A DNA stretch of 64,000 bases, taken from positions 1-64,000 of the forward strand of contig JAMLIT010000009.1 in the NCBI GenBank assembly GCA_023954035.1, in the 5' to 3' direction. Position numbers and translations under genes: made by a program. Shown here piece after piece: positions 27,051 to 36,717 of the stretch. The notes under the pieces are model-generated. The model searched no databases. It saw nothing but the letters and a program-made list of their open reading frames with translations, and was not told the origin of the DNA. How positions within the stretch are numbered: the first letter of the stretch is position 1; each line of letters begins with the position of its first letter. This stretch comes from Burkholderiaceae bacterium (GTDB lineage Bacteria; Pseudomonadota; Gammaproteobacteria; Burkholderiales; Burkholderiaceae_C).

Positions 27051-28757
27051 ATGAGTTCCGATTCGCTTTGGGTCCAAAGCGCCCAGCAGTTCCAGCAGGT
27101 TTTTGGCGAGAGCTGGCAGCGCGCGCTGCAGGCCTTTCAGCAGATCGAGTTGCCTGCCCTGGCCGGGACGGACGCGGCCCCTGCGATCCGCCTGGCACCC
27201 GACAAGCTGCAGACTTTGCAAAAACAGTACGTGGAGGAAGCGGCCAAACTCTGGGCCGAGGGCCTGCTGGCGCAGCAGCCGCCGTCGGACAAGCGTTTTG
27301 CCGGCGAAGGCTGGTCCAGCAATCCGGTGGCGGCGTTCTCGGCTGCGGCCTACCTGCTCAATGCCCGAACGCTGATGGGGCTGACCGACGCCATCGAGGG
27401 CGACGAGAAAACCCGTGCCCAGGTGCGCTTTGGTGTCGAGCAATGGATTGCCGCCATGGCACCCAGCAACTTTCTCGCCTTCAATGCCGAAGCCCAGCGC
27501 AAGGCCATCGAGACGCGCGGAGAGAGCATTGCCAAAGGCATGGCCAACCTGATGCACGACATGCGCCAGGGCCATGTGTCCATGACCGACGAGAGCCTGT
27601 TTGAAGTGGGCCGCAATGTGGCGACCACCGAGGGCGCCGTGGTCTACGAGAACGCGCTGTTCCAGCTCATCGAATACAAGCCGCTGACGGACAAGGTCTT
27701 CGAGCGGCCGTTCCTGCTGGTGCCGCCGTGCATCAACAAGTTCTACATTCTCGATCTGCAGCCCGAGAACTCGCTCATCCGTTACAGCGTGGCCCAGGGC
27801 CACCACACCTTCGTCGTGAGCTGGCGCAACCCCGACCAGTCACTGGCCGACAAGACCTGGGACGACTACGTCGAGCACGGGGCCATGCAGGCGATTGCGG
27901 TGGTCCGCGAAATCACCGGCGCGAGCCAGATCAATGCACTGGGCTTTTGCGTGGGAGGCACGATCCTGAGCAACGCGCTGGCGGTGTACGCCGCGCGCGG
28001 CGAAGAACCAGTCACCAGCGCCACCTTCCTCACCACGCTGATCGACTTCACCGACACCGGCATTCTGGACGTTTTCATCAGCGAGGCTTCCGTGCGCATG
28101 CGCGAGCTGCAAATGGGTCAGGGCGGCTTGATGAAGGGCAAGGACCTGGCGTGCACCTTCAGCTTCCTGCGCCCGAACGATCTGGTGTGGAACTACGTGG
28201 TCGGCAACTACCTTAAGGGCGAAACACCGCCGCCGTTTGACCTGTTGTACTGGAACAGCGACAGCACCAATCTGCCCGGCCCGTTCTATGCCTGGTATTT
28301 GCGCAACACCTACCTGGAGAACAACATGGTCCAGCCCGGCAAGCTGACCGTGTGCGGCGAAAAGCTCGACCTGCGCAAGGTCAAGCTCCCGGTCTACATC
28401 TACGGCTCGCGCGAAGACCACATCGTGCCCATCACGGCGGCCTATGCCAGCACCCAGGTCCTGCCGGGCAAAAAGCGCTTTGTCATGGGGGCTTCGGGCC
28501 ACATCGCCGGTGTCATCAATCCGCCGTCAGCCAACAAACGCATGCACTGGGTTCGCGAGGATGGCAAATTCCCCGCCTCGCTGGACGCCTGGCTCGAAGG
28601 CGCGACCGAGCACAAGGGCAGTTGGTGGCCCGATTGGTCCGATTGGCTGGCGGGCCACGCCGGCAGACAGGTCGCGGCGCCCAAGCGCTATGGCAAGGGC
28701 GCGAAGTTCAAAGTCATCGAGCCGGCCCCTGGCCGCTACGTCAAGCAGAAAGCCTGA
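27051..28757 (+). CDS. phaC: Class I polyhydroxyalkanoate synthase
   Basis: 568 residues, near the 589 of the Cupriavidus enzyme. The lipase-box cysteine lies in GFCVGG (Cys about 300), the aspartate in YGSREDHIVPI and the histidine in GASGHIAGVINPP, so the catalytic triad is complete. Preceded by GAGGAGACAGC before the ATG, a strong ribosome-binding site. It polymerises (R)-3-hydroxybutyryl-CoA into PHB at the granule surface. It heads a phaC-phaA-phaB operon as in Cupriavidus necator, with phaA 27 bp downstream. The matching depolymerase phaZ is 12 kb away at 40995. Confidence 0.97.
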   Translation: MSSDSLWVQSAQQFQQVFGESWQRALQAFQQIELPALAGTDAAPAIRLAPDKLQTLQKQYVEEAAKLWAEGLLAQQPPSDKRFAGEGWSSNPVAAFSAAAYLLNARTLMGLTDAIEGDEKTRAQVRFGVEQWIAAMAPSNFLAFNAEAQRKAIETRGESIAKGMANLMHDMRQGHVSMTDESLFEVGRNVATTEGAVVYENALFQLIEYKPLTDKVFERPFLLVPPCINKFYILDLQPENSLIRYSVAQGHHTFVVSWRNPDQSLADKTWDDYVEHGAMQAIAVVREITGASQINALGFCVGGTILSNALAVYAARGEEPVTSATFLTTLIDFTDTGILDVFISEASVRMRELQMGQGGLMKGKDLACTFSFLRPNDLVWNYVVGNYLKGETPPPFDLLYWNSDSTNLPGPFYAWYLRNTYLENNMVQPGKLTVCGEKLDLRKVKLPVYIYGSREDHIVPITAAYASTQVLPGKKRFVMGASGHIAGVINPPSANKRMHWVREDGKFPASLDAWLEGATEHKGSWWPDWSDWLAGHAGRQVAAPKRYGKGAKFKVIEPAPGRYVKQKA

Positions 28758-28784
28758 ATCCGTTTTTCAATAGAGGACAACACC

Positions 28785-29963
28785 ATGGAAGACATCGTCA
28801 TCGTTTCCGCCGCCCGCACCGCCGTGGGCAAGTTCGGCGGCGCGCTCGCCAAAACGCCGGCCACCGAACTGGGCAGCATCGTCATCAAGGAGGCCATTGC
28901 CCGCGCCGGCGTCGGTCTGGACCAGATTGGCGAGGTCATCATGGGCCAGGTGCTCACTGCCGGCGTCGGCCAGAACCCGGCGCGCCAGGCCATGATGAAG
29001 GCGGGCGTGGCCAGGGAGACGCCTGCGCTCACCATCAACGCCGTCTGCGGCTCCGGGCTCAAGTCCGTAATGCTGGCGGCCCAGGCCATCGCCACGGGCG
29101 ACAGCGAAATCGTCGTGGCCGGTGGCCAGGAAAACATGAGCTTCTCGCCCCACGTGCTGAACGGCTCGCGCGATGGCCAACGCATGGGCGATTGGAAGAT
29201 GGTCGACAGCATGATCGTCGATGGGCTGTGGGATGTGTACAACCAGTACCACATGGGTATTACGGCGGAGAACGTCGCCAAGCAATATGGCATCACGCGC
29301 GAAATGCAGGATGCGCTCGCCCTCGCCAGCCAGCAAAAGGCGGCAGCGGCCCAGGACGCAGGCCGTTTCGTGGATGAAATCGTCAGCGTCAGCATTCCTC
29401 AGCGCAAGGGCGATCCTGTGGTGTTCAACGCCGACGAATACCTCAACCGCAAGAGCAACGCCGAAGCGCTCGCCGGTCTGCGTCCGGCGTTTGACAAGGG
29501 TGGCAGTGTCACGGCGGGCAACGCTTCGGGCATCAACGACGGCGCGGCCGCGGTGGTGGTGATGAGCGCCAAGAAGGCGGCTGCGCTCGGCCTCAAGCCC
29601 CTGGCGCGCATAGCCGCCTACGGCACCAGCGGGCTGGACCCTGCCATCATGGGCATGGGCCCGGTGTCTGCCACCCGCAAGGCCCTGCAGCGGGCGGGAT
29701 GGACCGCCGGCGACATCGACCTGTTCGAGCTGAACGAAGCCTTTGGTGCCCAGGCCTGTGCGGTCAACAAGGAGCTTGCCATCGACCCGTCCAAGGTGAA
29801 CGTCAATGGCGGCGCCATTGCCATTGGCCACCCCATTGGCGCCTCAGGCTGTCGCATCCTCGTCACCCTGCTGCACGAAATGCAGCGCCGCGATGCCAAA
29901 AAAGGCCTGGCGGCGCTGTGTATCGGCGGTGGCATGGGCGTGGCCATGGCGCTGGAGCGCTGA
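28785..29963 (+). CDS. phaA: Acetyl-CoA acetyltransferase (beta-ketothiolase)
   Basis: 392 residues, the standard thiolase length. The nucleophilic cysteine is in [13 protein letters not shown] (about residue 88), the general base histidine in [12 protein letters not shown] (about 348) and the second cysteine in [14 protein letters not shown] (about 378). It condenses two acetyl-CoA to acetoacetyl-CoA, the first step of PHB synthesis. A GAGGAC box precedes the ATG. It lies 27 bp after phaC and 121 bp before phaB. The phaA-phaB gap holds no other gene. Confidence 0.97.
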   Translation: MEDIVIVSAARTAVGKFGGALAKTPATELGSIVIKEAIARAGVGLDQIGEVIMGQVLTAGVGQNPARQAMMKAGVARETPALTINAVCGSGLKSVMLAAQAIATGDSEIVVAGGQENMSFSPHVLNGSRDGQRMGDWKMVDSMIVDGLWDVYNQYHMGITAENVAKQYGITREMQDALALASQQKAAAAQDAGRFVDEIVSVSIPQRKGDPVVFNADEYLNRKSNAEALAGLRPAFDKGGSVTAGNASGINDGAAAVVVMSAKKAAALGLKPLARIAAYGTSGLDPAIMGMGPVSATRKALQRAGWTAGDIDLFELNEAFGAQACAVNKELAIDPSKVNVNGGAIAIGHPIGASGCRILVTLLHEMQRRDAKKGLAALCIGGGMGVAMALER

Positions 29964-30084
29964 GCGGCGGCGCCACGTTCTGCAACAAAATCGCGCCCGC
30001 CTTGGTGTTTACCTTCAGGGCTTGGGCGCCAAACGCCGCTAGAGTCGAATCCATCGGCCATGCATTCAACAAGGGGAGATCACA

Positions 30085-30822
30085 ATGGGTCAAAAAGTAG
30101 CGTACGTCACGGGCGGCATGGGTGGAATCGGAACAGCCATCTGCCAGCGCCTGCACAAGGACGGGTTCAAGGTCATTGCCGGATGCGGCCCGACGCGCGA
30201 CCATGAAAAATGGATTGGCGAGCAAAAAGAGCTGGGCTACACCTTCTATGCCTCGGTGGGCAACGTCGGTGACTGGGATTCCACGGTCGAGGCTTTCTCC
30301 AAGACCAAGGCCGAGCACGGAAGCATCGACGTGCTGGTCAACAACGCCGGCATCACCCGCGACCGCATGTTCATCAAGATGTCGCGCGAAGACTGGGACG
30401 CCGTCATCGAGACCAACCTCAACAGCATGTTCAACGTCACCAAGCAGGTGGTCGCCGACATGGTGGAAAAGGGCTGGGGCCGCATTGTCAACATCAGCAG
30501 CGTCAACGGGGAGAAGGGCCAGGCCGGCCAGACCAACTATTCGGCCGCCAAGGCCGGAATGCACGGGTTTTCAATGGCCCTGGCGCAGGAGCTGGCCACC
30601 AAGGGCGTGACGGTGAACACCGTGAGCCCGGGCTACATCGGTACCGACATGGTCAAGGCCATCCGCCCCGACGTGCTGGAAAAAATCGTTGCCACCGTCC
30701 CCGTCAAGCGCCTGGGCGAGCCCAGCGAAATCGCCTCCATCATTGCCTGGCTGGCATCCGACGAAGGTGGCTATGCCACCGGCGCCGACTTCTCGGTCAA
30801 TGGCGGTCTGCACATGGGCTGA
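30085..30822 (+). CDS. phaB: NADPH-dependent acetoacetyl-CoA reductase
   Basis: 245 residues. A short-chain dehydrogenase with cofactor loop VTGGMGGIGTAIC, NNAG, catalytic Ser in NISSVNGEKGQ, and Tyr/Lys in NYSAAKAG. The VNGEKGQAGQTNYSAAKAG stretch is characteristic of PhaB and separates it from FabG. It reduces acetoacetyl-CoA to (R)-3-hydroxybutyryl-CoA for PhaC. The ATG has an AAGGGGAGA ribosome-binding site. It ends the pha operon and is followed 27 bp later by a strong hairpin terminator. Confidence 0.96.
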   Translation: MGQKVAYVTGGMGGIGTAICQRLHKDGFKVIAGCGPTRDHEKWIGEQKELGYTFYASVGNVGDWDSTVEAFSKTKAEHGSIDVLVNNAGITRDRMFIKMSREDWDAVIETNLNSMFNVTKQVVADMVEKGWGRIVNISSVNGEKGQAGQTNYSAAKAGMHGFSMALAQELATKGVTVNTVSPGYIGTDMVKAIRPDVLEKIVATVPVKRLGEPSEIASIIAWLASDEGGYATGADFSVNGGLHMG

Positions 30823-30849
30823 ACTTGCGAGGGCCCATCGGGCCCAGCA

Positions 30850-30884
30850 AAAAACCCCGCTCAGCAGCGCTCAGCGGGGTTTTT
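30850..30884 (+). terminator. Intrinsic terminator of the phaCAB operon
   Basis: AAAAACCCCGCT (30850-30861) pairs with AGCGGGGTTTTT (30873-30884) in a perfect 12-bp stem with an 11-base loop, followed by more T-rich sequence. The A-run/T-run symmetry means it could also work in the opposite direction. Confidence 0.92.
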
Positions 30885-30918
30885 CTTGTCTGAAAGCTCC
30901 AGCGAGGCTGGGAGAGAA

Positions 30919-30996
30919 TCAGAATCGAGCCGGTGCGCGTTTGCGATCGCGCTCGTCTTCGGGCCATGCGCAGAGAACAAAAGGGGTGTTGGTCAT
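30919..30996 (-). CDS. Candidate 25-residue small protein
   Basis: In the 384-bp gap between phaB and the ABC-F gene, the minus strand carries ATG at 30996 with an AGGAG box (31011-31007) 10 bases upstream. The peptide begins MTNTPFVLCAWPEDERDRKR and stops after 25 residues. It has one Cys and Trp in a hydrophobic head and a strongly charged, basic second half. It ends against the phaCAB terminator, which would also serve it. No family is recognised. Expression is unproven and no convincing -35/-10 pair was found. Confidence 0.4.
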   Translation of the reverse strand: MTNTPFVLCAWPEDERDRKRAPARF

Positions 30997-31116
30997 GCTG
31001 GGGTAACTCCTGAGATGGAGCTACAACGGCGGCTGAGGGGGCAGGGTTGACACGCGGTGCAGATAAAAATGCAACTAGGTAATAACCCGGTAAGCAAATG
31101 ATCAGTCGCTACGTTT

Positions 31117-31160
31117 TAGATAGCTAAAAAACTAATCCAGATAAGCGCTAGATCGAAAAA
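31117..31160. repeat. AGCGCT palindromic repeat, degenerate copy 9
   Basis: Forward orientation: TAGATAGCTAAAAAACTAAT, then CCAGATAAGCGCTAGATCG. One stem arm is degenerate. It lies in the same 384-bp gap, next to the ABC-F stop codon. Between the small ORF and this repeat (about 31012-31116) no further gene is supported. Confidence 0.5.
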
Positions 31161-31206
31161 ACCCTGCAATTTGCATTCTCCGGGCATTCCGGTCTGCAGC
31201 CCCCGC

Positions 31207-33249
31207 TTACGCGGCCTGCGCCGCAGCCTCCAGCGCTGCCGAAAGTTCCAGCCAACGCTCTTCCAGCCGCTGGGTTTCTTCGACCGCCGCCTTGAGCCGG
31301 CGGCCGCATTCGGCGATGTCGGCGGGTGCCAGGTGGGTAGAGAGTTTGGCCTCCATCTCGGTGCGCTCCTGGGCCAGCTGCGGCAGACGCTGGTCGATGC
31401 GTTCCAACTCCTGCCGCAGCGGCCGCAAGGCCTGGGCCTGCTGCGCGCGAGCCTGCGCGGCGTGGCGGCGCTGCTCGCGCGCGTCCGGTGAGGGTGCAGA
31501 AGGTGCAGCCCACTTTTCTGACGATTTTTTGCCTCCAGCGCTTGCTGCGCTTACGGAAGCAGCTACACTTTGAATAGCAGACGGGGTGGCTTCCTCTGCC
31601 GGCGCTTGCGCCTCACTGCGGGCCAGTTCGCGCTGGCGCCTGGCTTCGTCGAGCAGGTAGCGCTGGTAGTCGTCCAGATCGCCGTCGAACGGTCCCACCG
31701 CCCCGCGCCCCACCATCCAGAACTCGTCGCACACGGCGCGCAGCAGGGCGCGGTCGTGGCTGACCAGCATGACGGTGCCTTCGAACTCGTTGAGCGCCAT
31801 GGACAGCGCCTCGCGCGTGGCCAAGTCGAGGTGGTTGGTGGGCTCGTCCAGCAGCAGCAGGTTGGGGCGCTGCCAGACGATCATGGCCAGCACCAGGCGA
31901 GCCTTTTCGCCGCCGCTCATGCTGCCCACGCTCTGCTTGACCATGTCGCCGCTGAAGTTGAAGCTGCCCAGGTAGCTGCGCAAATCCTGCTCCCGGCTGG
32001 GCTCGCGGCTGTTCGGGCCAAGCTCGCGGGCCAGGCGGATCATGTGCTCGAGCGGGTTCTCCTGCGGGCGCAGCACGTCGAGTTCCTGCTGGGCGAAGTA
32101 GCCGATCTGCAGGCCCTTGCCTTCGGTGATGGTGCCCGCCAGCGGAGCCATGGTGCGGGCAATGGTCTTGACCAGGGTGGATTTGCCCTGGCCATTGGCG
32201 CCCAGGATGCCGATGCGCTGGCCGGCCAGCACGCTGCGGCTGACGTTGTGCAGAATGGTTGTTTCCACACCGTCCTCGCCCAGGTAGCCGAACGAGGCGT
32301 CGCTGATGGCCAGCATGGGGTTGGGCAGGTTGGTCGGTTCCTTGAATTCAAAGGTGAATTCGGCGTCGGCCAGCACCGGGGCGATCTTTTCCATGCGCTC
32401 CAAGGCCTTGACCCGGCTTTGTGCCTGCTTGGCCTTGCTGGCCTTGGCCTTGAAGCGAGCGATGAACTTTTGCAGGTGGGCGATCTTGTCCTGCTGCTTG
32501 GCAAAGCTCGCCTGCTGCAGTTCGAGCTGCTCGGCACGCAGGTCCTCGAACTTGCTGTAGTTGCCGCCATAGCGCGTGAGCTGGGCTTGGTCGATGTGCA
32601 GGGTGACGTCGGTCACGGCGTCGAGGAATTCGCGGTCGTGGCTGATGACGATCATCGTGCCCTCGTAGCGCTTGAGCCAGGCTTCCAGCCAGACGAGCGC
32701 GTCCAAATCGAGGTGGTTGGTGGGTTCGTCCAGCAGCAGCAGGTCGCTGGGGCACATCAGCGCGCGGGCCAGTTGCAGGCGCATGCGCCAACCCCCGGAG
32801 AAGCTGCTCACGGGTTTGTCCAGCTCCGGCACCTTGAACCCCAGGCCCAGAATCAGCGCCTGGGCGCGTGGCACGGCGTCGTGGGCGCCGGCGTCGTGCA
32901 GGTCGGTGTAGGCGTGGGCAATGGCCATGCCGTCGTCCTGCGCTTCGGCCTGGGCGAGCTGGGCTTGCACTTCCATGAGCCGGGTGTCGCCGGCGACGAC
33001 GAAATCCGTCGCGGGCTGGTCGGTTTCCGGCATGTCTTGCGCCACTTGGGACATGCGCCACTGGGGCGGGATGAAGAAGTCACCACCGTCCTCGTGCAGA
33101 CCGCCGTTGAACAGGGCGAACAGACTGGACTTGCCAGCGCCATTGCGGCCGACCAGGCCGACGTGTTCTCCGGGATTGATGGTGGTGTTGACGCGGTCGA
33201 GCAGCACTTTGGCGCCGCGGCGAAGAATGACGTTTTTGAGAGTGATCAT
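31207..33249 (-). CDS. ABC-F family ATPase, YheS-like
   Basis: 680 residues from ATG 33249; upstream in-frame codons lie inside prmB and are not family sequence. Two ABC domains: Walker A GRNGAGKSS with signature FSGGWRMRLQLARAL and LLLLDEPTNHLDLDALVW, then GANGQGKSTLVKT with SGGEKARLVLAMI and LLLLDEPTNHLDLATREA. Between them is the ABC-F linker (KQDKI to RVKALERMEKI), and after them a C-terminal coiled coil (about 605-680). There are no membrane segments, as expected for ribosome-associated ABC-F translation factors. The closest pattern I recognise is E. coli YheS. The linker before the C-terminal coil (about residues 558-576) contains an in-frame repeat copy. Confidence 0.92.
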   Translation of the reverse strand: MITLKNVILRRGAKVLLDRVNTTINPGEHVGLVGRNGAGKSSLFALFNGGLHEDGGDFFIPPQWRMSQVAQDMPETDQPATDFVVAGDTRLMEVQAQLAQAEAQDDGMAIAHAYTDLHDAGAHDAVPRAQALILGLGFKVPELDKPVSSFSGGWRMRLQLARALMCPSDLLLLDEPTNHLDLDALVWLEAWLKRYEGTMIVISHDREFLDAVTDVTLHIDQAQLTRYGGNYSKFEDLRAEQLELQQASFAKQQDKIAHLQKFIARFKAKASKAKQAQSRVKALERMEKIAPVLADAEFTFEFKEPTNLPNPMLAISDASFGYLGEDGVETTILHNVSRSVLAGQRIGILGANGQGKSTLVKTIARTMAPLAGTITEGKGLQIGYFAQQELDVLRPQENPLEHMIRLARELGPNSREPSREQDLRSYLGSFNFSGDMVKQSVGSMSGGEKARLVLAMIVWQRPNLLLLDEPTNHLDLATREALSMALNEFEGTVMLVSHDRALLRAVCDEFWMVGRGAVGPFDGDLDDYQRYLLDEARRQRELARSEAQAPAEEATPSAIQSVAASVSAASAGGKKSSEKWAAPSAPSPDAREQRRHAAQARAQQAQALRPLRQELERIDQRLPQLAQERTEMEAKLSTHLAPADIAECGRRLKAAVEETQRLEERWLELSAALEAAAQAA
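31522..31577. repeat. AGCGCT palindromic repeat inside the ABC-F gene (copy 10)
   Basis: On the plus strand: TTTTTTGCCTCCAGCGCTTG, then CTGCGCTTACGGAAGCAGCT, then ACACTTTGAATAGC. In the gene's sense it encodes SVAASVSAASAGGKK in the low-complexity linker before the C-terminal coiled coil. Unlike the other four coding copies it is in forward orientation relative to its gene. Confidence 0.75.
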
Positions 33250-33382
33250 GAAATGGAAAACTTTGGGGCGATTATCCCGCCTGCGTCCGGCCTGGCCGAA
33301 TGCGGGGGAACAGCCTTCGAAAAGATGTGCGAGGCGCCACCCGCGCACGGACGGGGCGCCGGGCGACGTAGATCCGCCGCAG

Positions 33383-34309
33383 CTAACGCAGGCCGGCGCT
33401 GTTGCGCAGGGCGGCCTGAGTAATGAGCAGCACCTGGTCGGCGCCGGCGCTGGTCCCTTGCCAATACACCGGCAGCGCGGGGAAGGCCGCTTCGAAATGC
33501 TGGCGCTCGTTGCCGATCTCCAGCAGCAGGACGCCGTCTTCCGAGAGCTTCTCCGGCAGCTCGCGCAGCAGGCGGCGAATGAAATCCATGCCGTCGCTGC
33601 CGCCGGCCAGTGCCAGGGCGGGCTCGGCGCGGTATTCCGGGGGCAACGTCTGCATGCTTGCCTCATTCACGTAAGGCGGGTTGCAGAGCACCAGGTCCCA
33701 GGGTCCCGGCAGGGCCGCCAGGCCGTCGGATTCCACCAGCGCAATCCGCGCCTGCATGCCGTGCCGGTCGACATTGATACGGGCCACGGCCAGCGCGTCG
33801 GCGGAAATGTCGGCGCCGGTGACCGCCACCTCGGGCCAGGCCATCGCGGCGAGCACGGCCAGGCTGCCGTTGCCGGTGCACAGATCAAGCACCTGGCGTG
33901 TGCTGTCGCTGAGGAAGGGGTCGATGCTGCCATCGGCAATCAGTTCGGCAATCAGGCTGCGCGGAACGATGCTGCGCTCGTCCACATAGAAGGGCACGCC
34001 TTGCAGCCAGGCCTCATGCGTGAGGTAGGCTGCGGGTTGGCGCGTGGCAATGCGTGCTTCAAAAAGTGTAGCTATCTGCGCAATATCTGCCTGCGCTAGA
34101 GGCCAATTTTCCTTTGAATCTGGCGCGTCCCCCAGTGGCGTATCGAGCGGCAGGCCCAGGCGCCAGAGCACCAGCCAGGCGGCTTCGTCGCGGGCATTGG
34201 TGGTGCCGTGGCCGAAGGACACGCCGGCCGCTTCGAGCAGGGCGGCACCCCAGGCGACCAGCGCCCCCAGCGTGGTGCCGGCGCGCGGCGGCAGCGTGGG
34301 CCCCCTCAT
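33383..34309 (-). CDS. prmB: Ribosomal protein L3 N5-glutamine methyltransferase
   Basis: 308 residues. PrmB-type features are present: N-terminal helical domain with [18 protein letters not shown], the linker [21 protein letters not shown]-binding [15 protein letters not shown] and catalytic NPPYVN (about residues 215-220). It methylates the glutamine of a GGQ-like site in ribosomal protein L3 using SAM. PrmC (release-factor specific) is the alternative, but FYVDER/VPRS is PrmB-typical. Its ATG overlaps the dapE stop (ATGA), so it is the last gene of the dapC-dapD-pilU-dapE-prmB string. Residues about 66-84 are encoded by a repeat copy. Confidence 0.92.
   Translation of the reverse strand: MRGPTLPPRAGTTLGALVAWGAALLEAAGVSFGHGTTNARDEAAWLVLWRLGLPLDTPLGDAPDSKENWPLAQADIAQIATLFEARIATRQPAAYLTHEAWLQGVPFYVDERSIVPRSLIAELIADGSIDPFLSDSTRQVLDLCTGNGSLAVLAAMAWPEVAVTGADISADALAVARINVDRHGMQARIALVESDGLAALPGPWDLVLCNPPYVNEASMQTLPPEYRAEPALALAGGSDGMDFIRRLLRELPEKLSEDGVLLLEIGNERQHFEAAFPALPVYWQGTSAGADQVLLITQAALRNSAGLR
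34058..34112. repeat. AGCGCT palindromic repeat inside prmB (copy 11)
   Basis: On the plus strand: TTCAAAAAGTGTAGCTATCT, then GCGCAATATCTGCCTGCGC, then TAGAGGCCAATTTTCC. In prmB sense it is in reverse orientation and encodes [17 protein letters not shown], forming a helix-like stretch just before the conserved PAAYLT segment. Confidence 0.75.
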
Positions 34310-35511
34310 GGCTGGGTGGCCGCGAGGGTGTTCAAGTGCTCCAGCGTGCGGCGGTAGATGTTCTTGAGCGGCTCGACGTCGGCCAGCGCAATGTGCTCGT
34401 CAATTTTGTGGATGCTGGCGTTCGGCGGGCCGACTTCGACCACCTGCGGGCACAGCGTGGCGATGAAGCGCCCGTCGCTGGTGCCGCCGGTGGTGGAGAG
34501 TTCGGTCGTCAGCCCCGTCTCGTCGGCAATCGCGCGCTCGACCGCGTCCACCAGTTCGCCCGGCGTGGTCAGGAACGGCTGGCCACCCAGCGTCCATTGC
34601 AGCTCGTACTCCAGCTCGTGGCGGTCGAGCACGGCATGCACGCGCTGCTTGAGGTTTTCGGCGCTCGATTCGGTGCAAAAGCGGAAGTTGAAGTCCACCA
34701 CCACTTCACCGGGGATGACGTTGCTCGCGCCGGTGCCGCCGTGGATGTTGCTCATCTGCCAGCTGGTGGGCGGGAAAAACGCATTGCCTTCGTCCCAGCG
34801 CATGGCGGCCAGTTCGGTCAGCGCCGGTACCGCCTGGTGGATCGGGTTGCGCGCCAGGTGCGGGTAGGCGATGTGGCCCTGGATGCCGCGCACCACCAGT
34901 CTGCCGCTGAGCGTGCCGCGGCGGCCGTTCTTGATCATGTCGCCGGTGCGCGCGACCGACGTGGGCTCACCGACGATGCACCAGGCGAGCTGTTCACCAC
35001 GCGCGCGCAATTGCTCGACCACGACCTTGGTGCCATCGACGGACGGGCCTTCCTCGTCGCTGGTGAGCAGCAGGGCGATGCCGATGGCCGGCGCCGGCGT
35101 GCCGGCAAGAAACTCTTCTACCGCCACCACAAAGGCCGCAATCGAGGTTTTCATGTCGCTCGCGCCACGGCCATAGAGCTTGCCGCCCCGCCGGGTGGGC
35201 ACGAAAGGGTCGCTGCCCCACTGCGCGAGCGGCCCGGTGGGCACGACGTCGGTATGGCCGGCAAATACGATGGTTTTGCTGGCTGCCAGTGCACGTCCTT
35301 CCTGCGCTGCAGGCCGTTTTGACCATAAATTCTGCACGCGGAAACTGGCCGGTCCGCTGTCCATGCGCTCGCATGCAAATCCCAGGGGCGCCAGGCGTTC
35401 GGCGAGCAATTCCAGGCAGCCCGCGTCGTCGGGCGTCACGGAGGGACGGGCGATGAGTTGCTCGGCAAGAGCCAGAGTGGACGAAGATTTCGAGTGCGAG
35501 CGGGCGTTCAA
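34306..35511 (-). CDS. dapE: Succinyl-diaminopimelate desuccinylase
   Basis: 401 residues from TTG 35511. No ATG exists before the conserved [14 protein letters not shown]; the TTG overlaps the pilU stop as TTGA and has AAAGG upstream, so coupled initiation is likely. Zinc ligands of the M20 family are visible: [11 protein letters not shown], the bridging Asp and catalytic Glu in GRGASDMKT and [11 protein letters not shown], and the C-terminal His region. It removes succinate from N-succinyl-LL-diaminopimelate in lysine and peptidoglycan precursor synthesis. It works with dapD and dapC upstream in the same string. Confidence 0.95.
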   Translation of the reverse strand: MNARSHSKSSSTLALAEQLIARPSVTPDDAGCLELLAERLAPLGFACERMDSGPASFRVQNLWSKRPAAQEGRALAASKTIVFAGHTDVVPTGPLAQWGSDPFVPTRRGGKLYGRGASDMKTSIAAFVVAVEEFLAGTPAPAIGIALLLTSDEEGPSVDGTKVVVEQLRARGEQLAWCIVGEPTSVARTGDMIKNGRRGTLSGRLVVRGIQGHIAYPHLARNPIHQAVPALTELAAMRWDEGNAFFPPTSWQMSNIHGGTGASNVIPGEVVVDFNFRFCTESSAENLKQRVHAVLDRHELEYELQWTLGGQPFLTTPGELVDAVERAIADETGLTTELSTTGGTSDGRFIATLCPQVVEVGPPNASIHKIDEHIALADVEPLKNIYRRTLEHLNTLAATQP

Positions 35512-36677
35512 TCACTGCCTTTCACGTCGAGCACGATCTCGGTGAACGAAGGTTCCTCGTCCTGGGCCTGCGCCTCGCGGGCTTGCTGCGACGCCTGCGC
35601 CGCTTTGCCGGCAATGGAAAAATCGTTTTGCAGCCGCCACATGAGGTTGGTCGGCGAATCGGCGTAGGCCAGGCCTTCCTTGCGATCGATGCGCTTTTGC
35701 AAAATCAGCCTGGCCAGGTCTTCCTCGAAAGTCTGGGACCCCTCGGCCATGGATTTTTCCATCGCGTCCTTGACGCCGGAGAAGTCGCCGTTCTCGATGA
35801 GTTCGGCTACCAGTTTGGTGTTGAGCATGACTTCGGCCGCCGGCACGCGCTCGCCCGACACGGTGCGCACCAGGCGCTGCGAAACGATGGAGCGCAGCGC
35901 GGATGCCAGATCACCCAGCATGGTTTCGCGCACTTCCACCGGATAGAAACTCAGGATCCGGTTGAGTGCCTGGTAGCTGTTGTTGGCGTGCAAGGTGGCC
36001 AGGCACAAATGGCCCGACTGCGCGTAGGCAATCGCGGCGGACATGGTCTCCCGGTCGCGGATTTCGCCGATCAAAATCACGTCGGGCGCCTGGCGCAGGG
36101 CGTTCTTGAGCGCGACCTGGAGCGATTGGGTGTCCGAGCCGACTTCGCGCTGGTTGATGATGGATTTCTTGTTCTTGAACTGGTATTCGACCGGGTCTTC
36201 GATCGTCAGAATGTGTCCGGTCTGCAGGCCGTTGCGCCGATCGATCATGGCTGCCAGCGTGGTGCTCTTGCCGGAACCGGTCGCGCCGACCAGCAGGACC
36301 AGTCCGCGCTTTTCCAGGATCAGATCGCCCAGGATCGAGGGCAGATTCAAACTGTCGAGTTCCGGCACTTGTTGGCTGATGAAGCGGATCACCACCGCAT
36401 AGCTGCCGCGCTGGCGCATGCCGCTGACGCGAAAGCGCCCCACACCCGACAGTGGCACGCCCATGTTGAGTTCGCCGGTTTCCTCCAGCTCCTCGATACG
36501 GTCGGGCGGGACGACTTCAGAGAGCAGGTTGCGCGGCGCCTCGGGCGGCAGGATCTGGTTGTTGATCGGCACGCATTCGCCGTTGATCTTGATCAGCGCC
36601 GGTGCGTTGGCCGACAGATAGACGTCCGAAGCCTTTTTTTCGGCCATCAGGCGCAGGATGCGTTCCATCGTGCTCAT
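35508..36677 (-). CDS. pilU: PilT/PilU-family type IV pilus retraction ATPase
   Basis: 389 residues from ATG 36677, which has the ideal box GGAGGAGACACGC; an upstream in-frame start adds 5 residues. Secretion-ATPase motifs are complete: N-terminal [20 protein letters not shown], Walker [11 protein letters not shown], Asp box [10 protein letters not shown], Walker [15 protein letters not shown], His box [12 protein letters not shown]. The C-terminal [14 protein letters not shown] is PilU-like rather than PilT-like. It drives pilus retraction at the cytoplasmic face. It sits between dapD (40 bp) and dapE (overlap), far from any pilus gene in the window. It could be a third PilT/PilU paralogue rather than the main one. 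Confidence 0.88.
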   Translation of the reverse strand: MSTMERILRLMAEKKASDVYLSANAPALIKINGECVPINNQILPPEAPRNLLSEVVPPDRIEELEETGELNMGVPLSGVGRFRVSGMRQRGSYAVVIRFISQQVPELDSLNLPSILGDLILEKRGLVLLVGATGSGKSTTLAAMIDRRNGLQTGHILTIEDPVEYQFKNKKSIINQREVGSDTQSLQVALKNALRQAPDVILIGEIRDRETMSAAIAYAQSGHLCLATLHANNSYQALNRILSFYPVEVRETMLGDLASALRSIVSQRLVRTVSGERVPAAEVMLNTKLVAELIENGDFSGVKDAMEKSMAEGSQTFEEDLARLILQKRIDRKEGLAYADSPTNLMWRLQNDFSIAGKAAQASQQAREAQAQDEEPSFTEIVLDVKGSD

Positions 36678-36717
36678 GCGTGTCTCCTCCATATAGAGCG
36701 CGGGGGCTCATGCTCCA

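Noticed and set aside
31047-31075. Plus-strand TTGACA at 31047 as a promoter
   Set aside because: No -10 box lies at 16-18 bp and no plus-strand gene follows; the next gene is on the minus strand.
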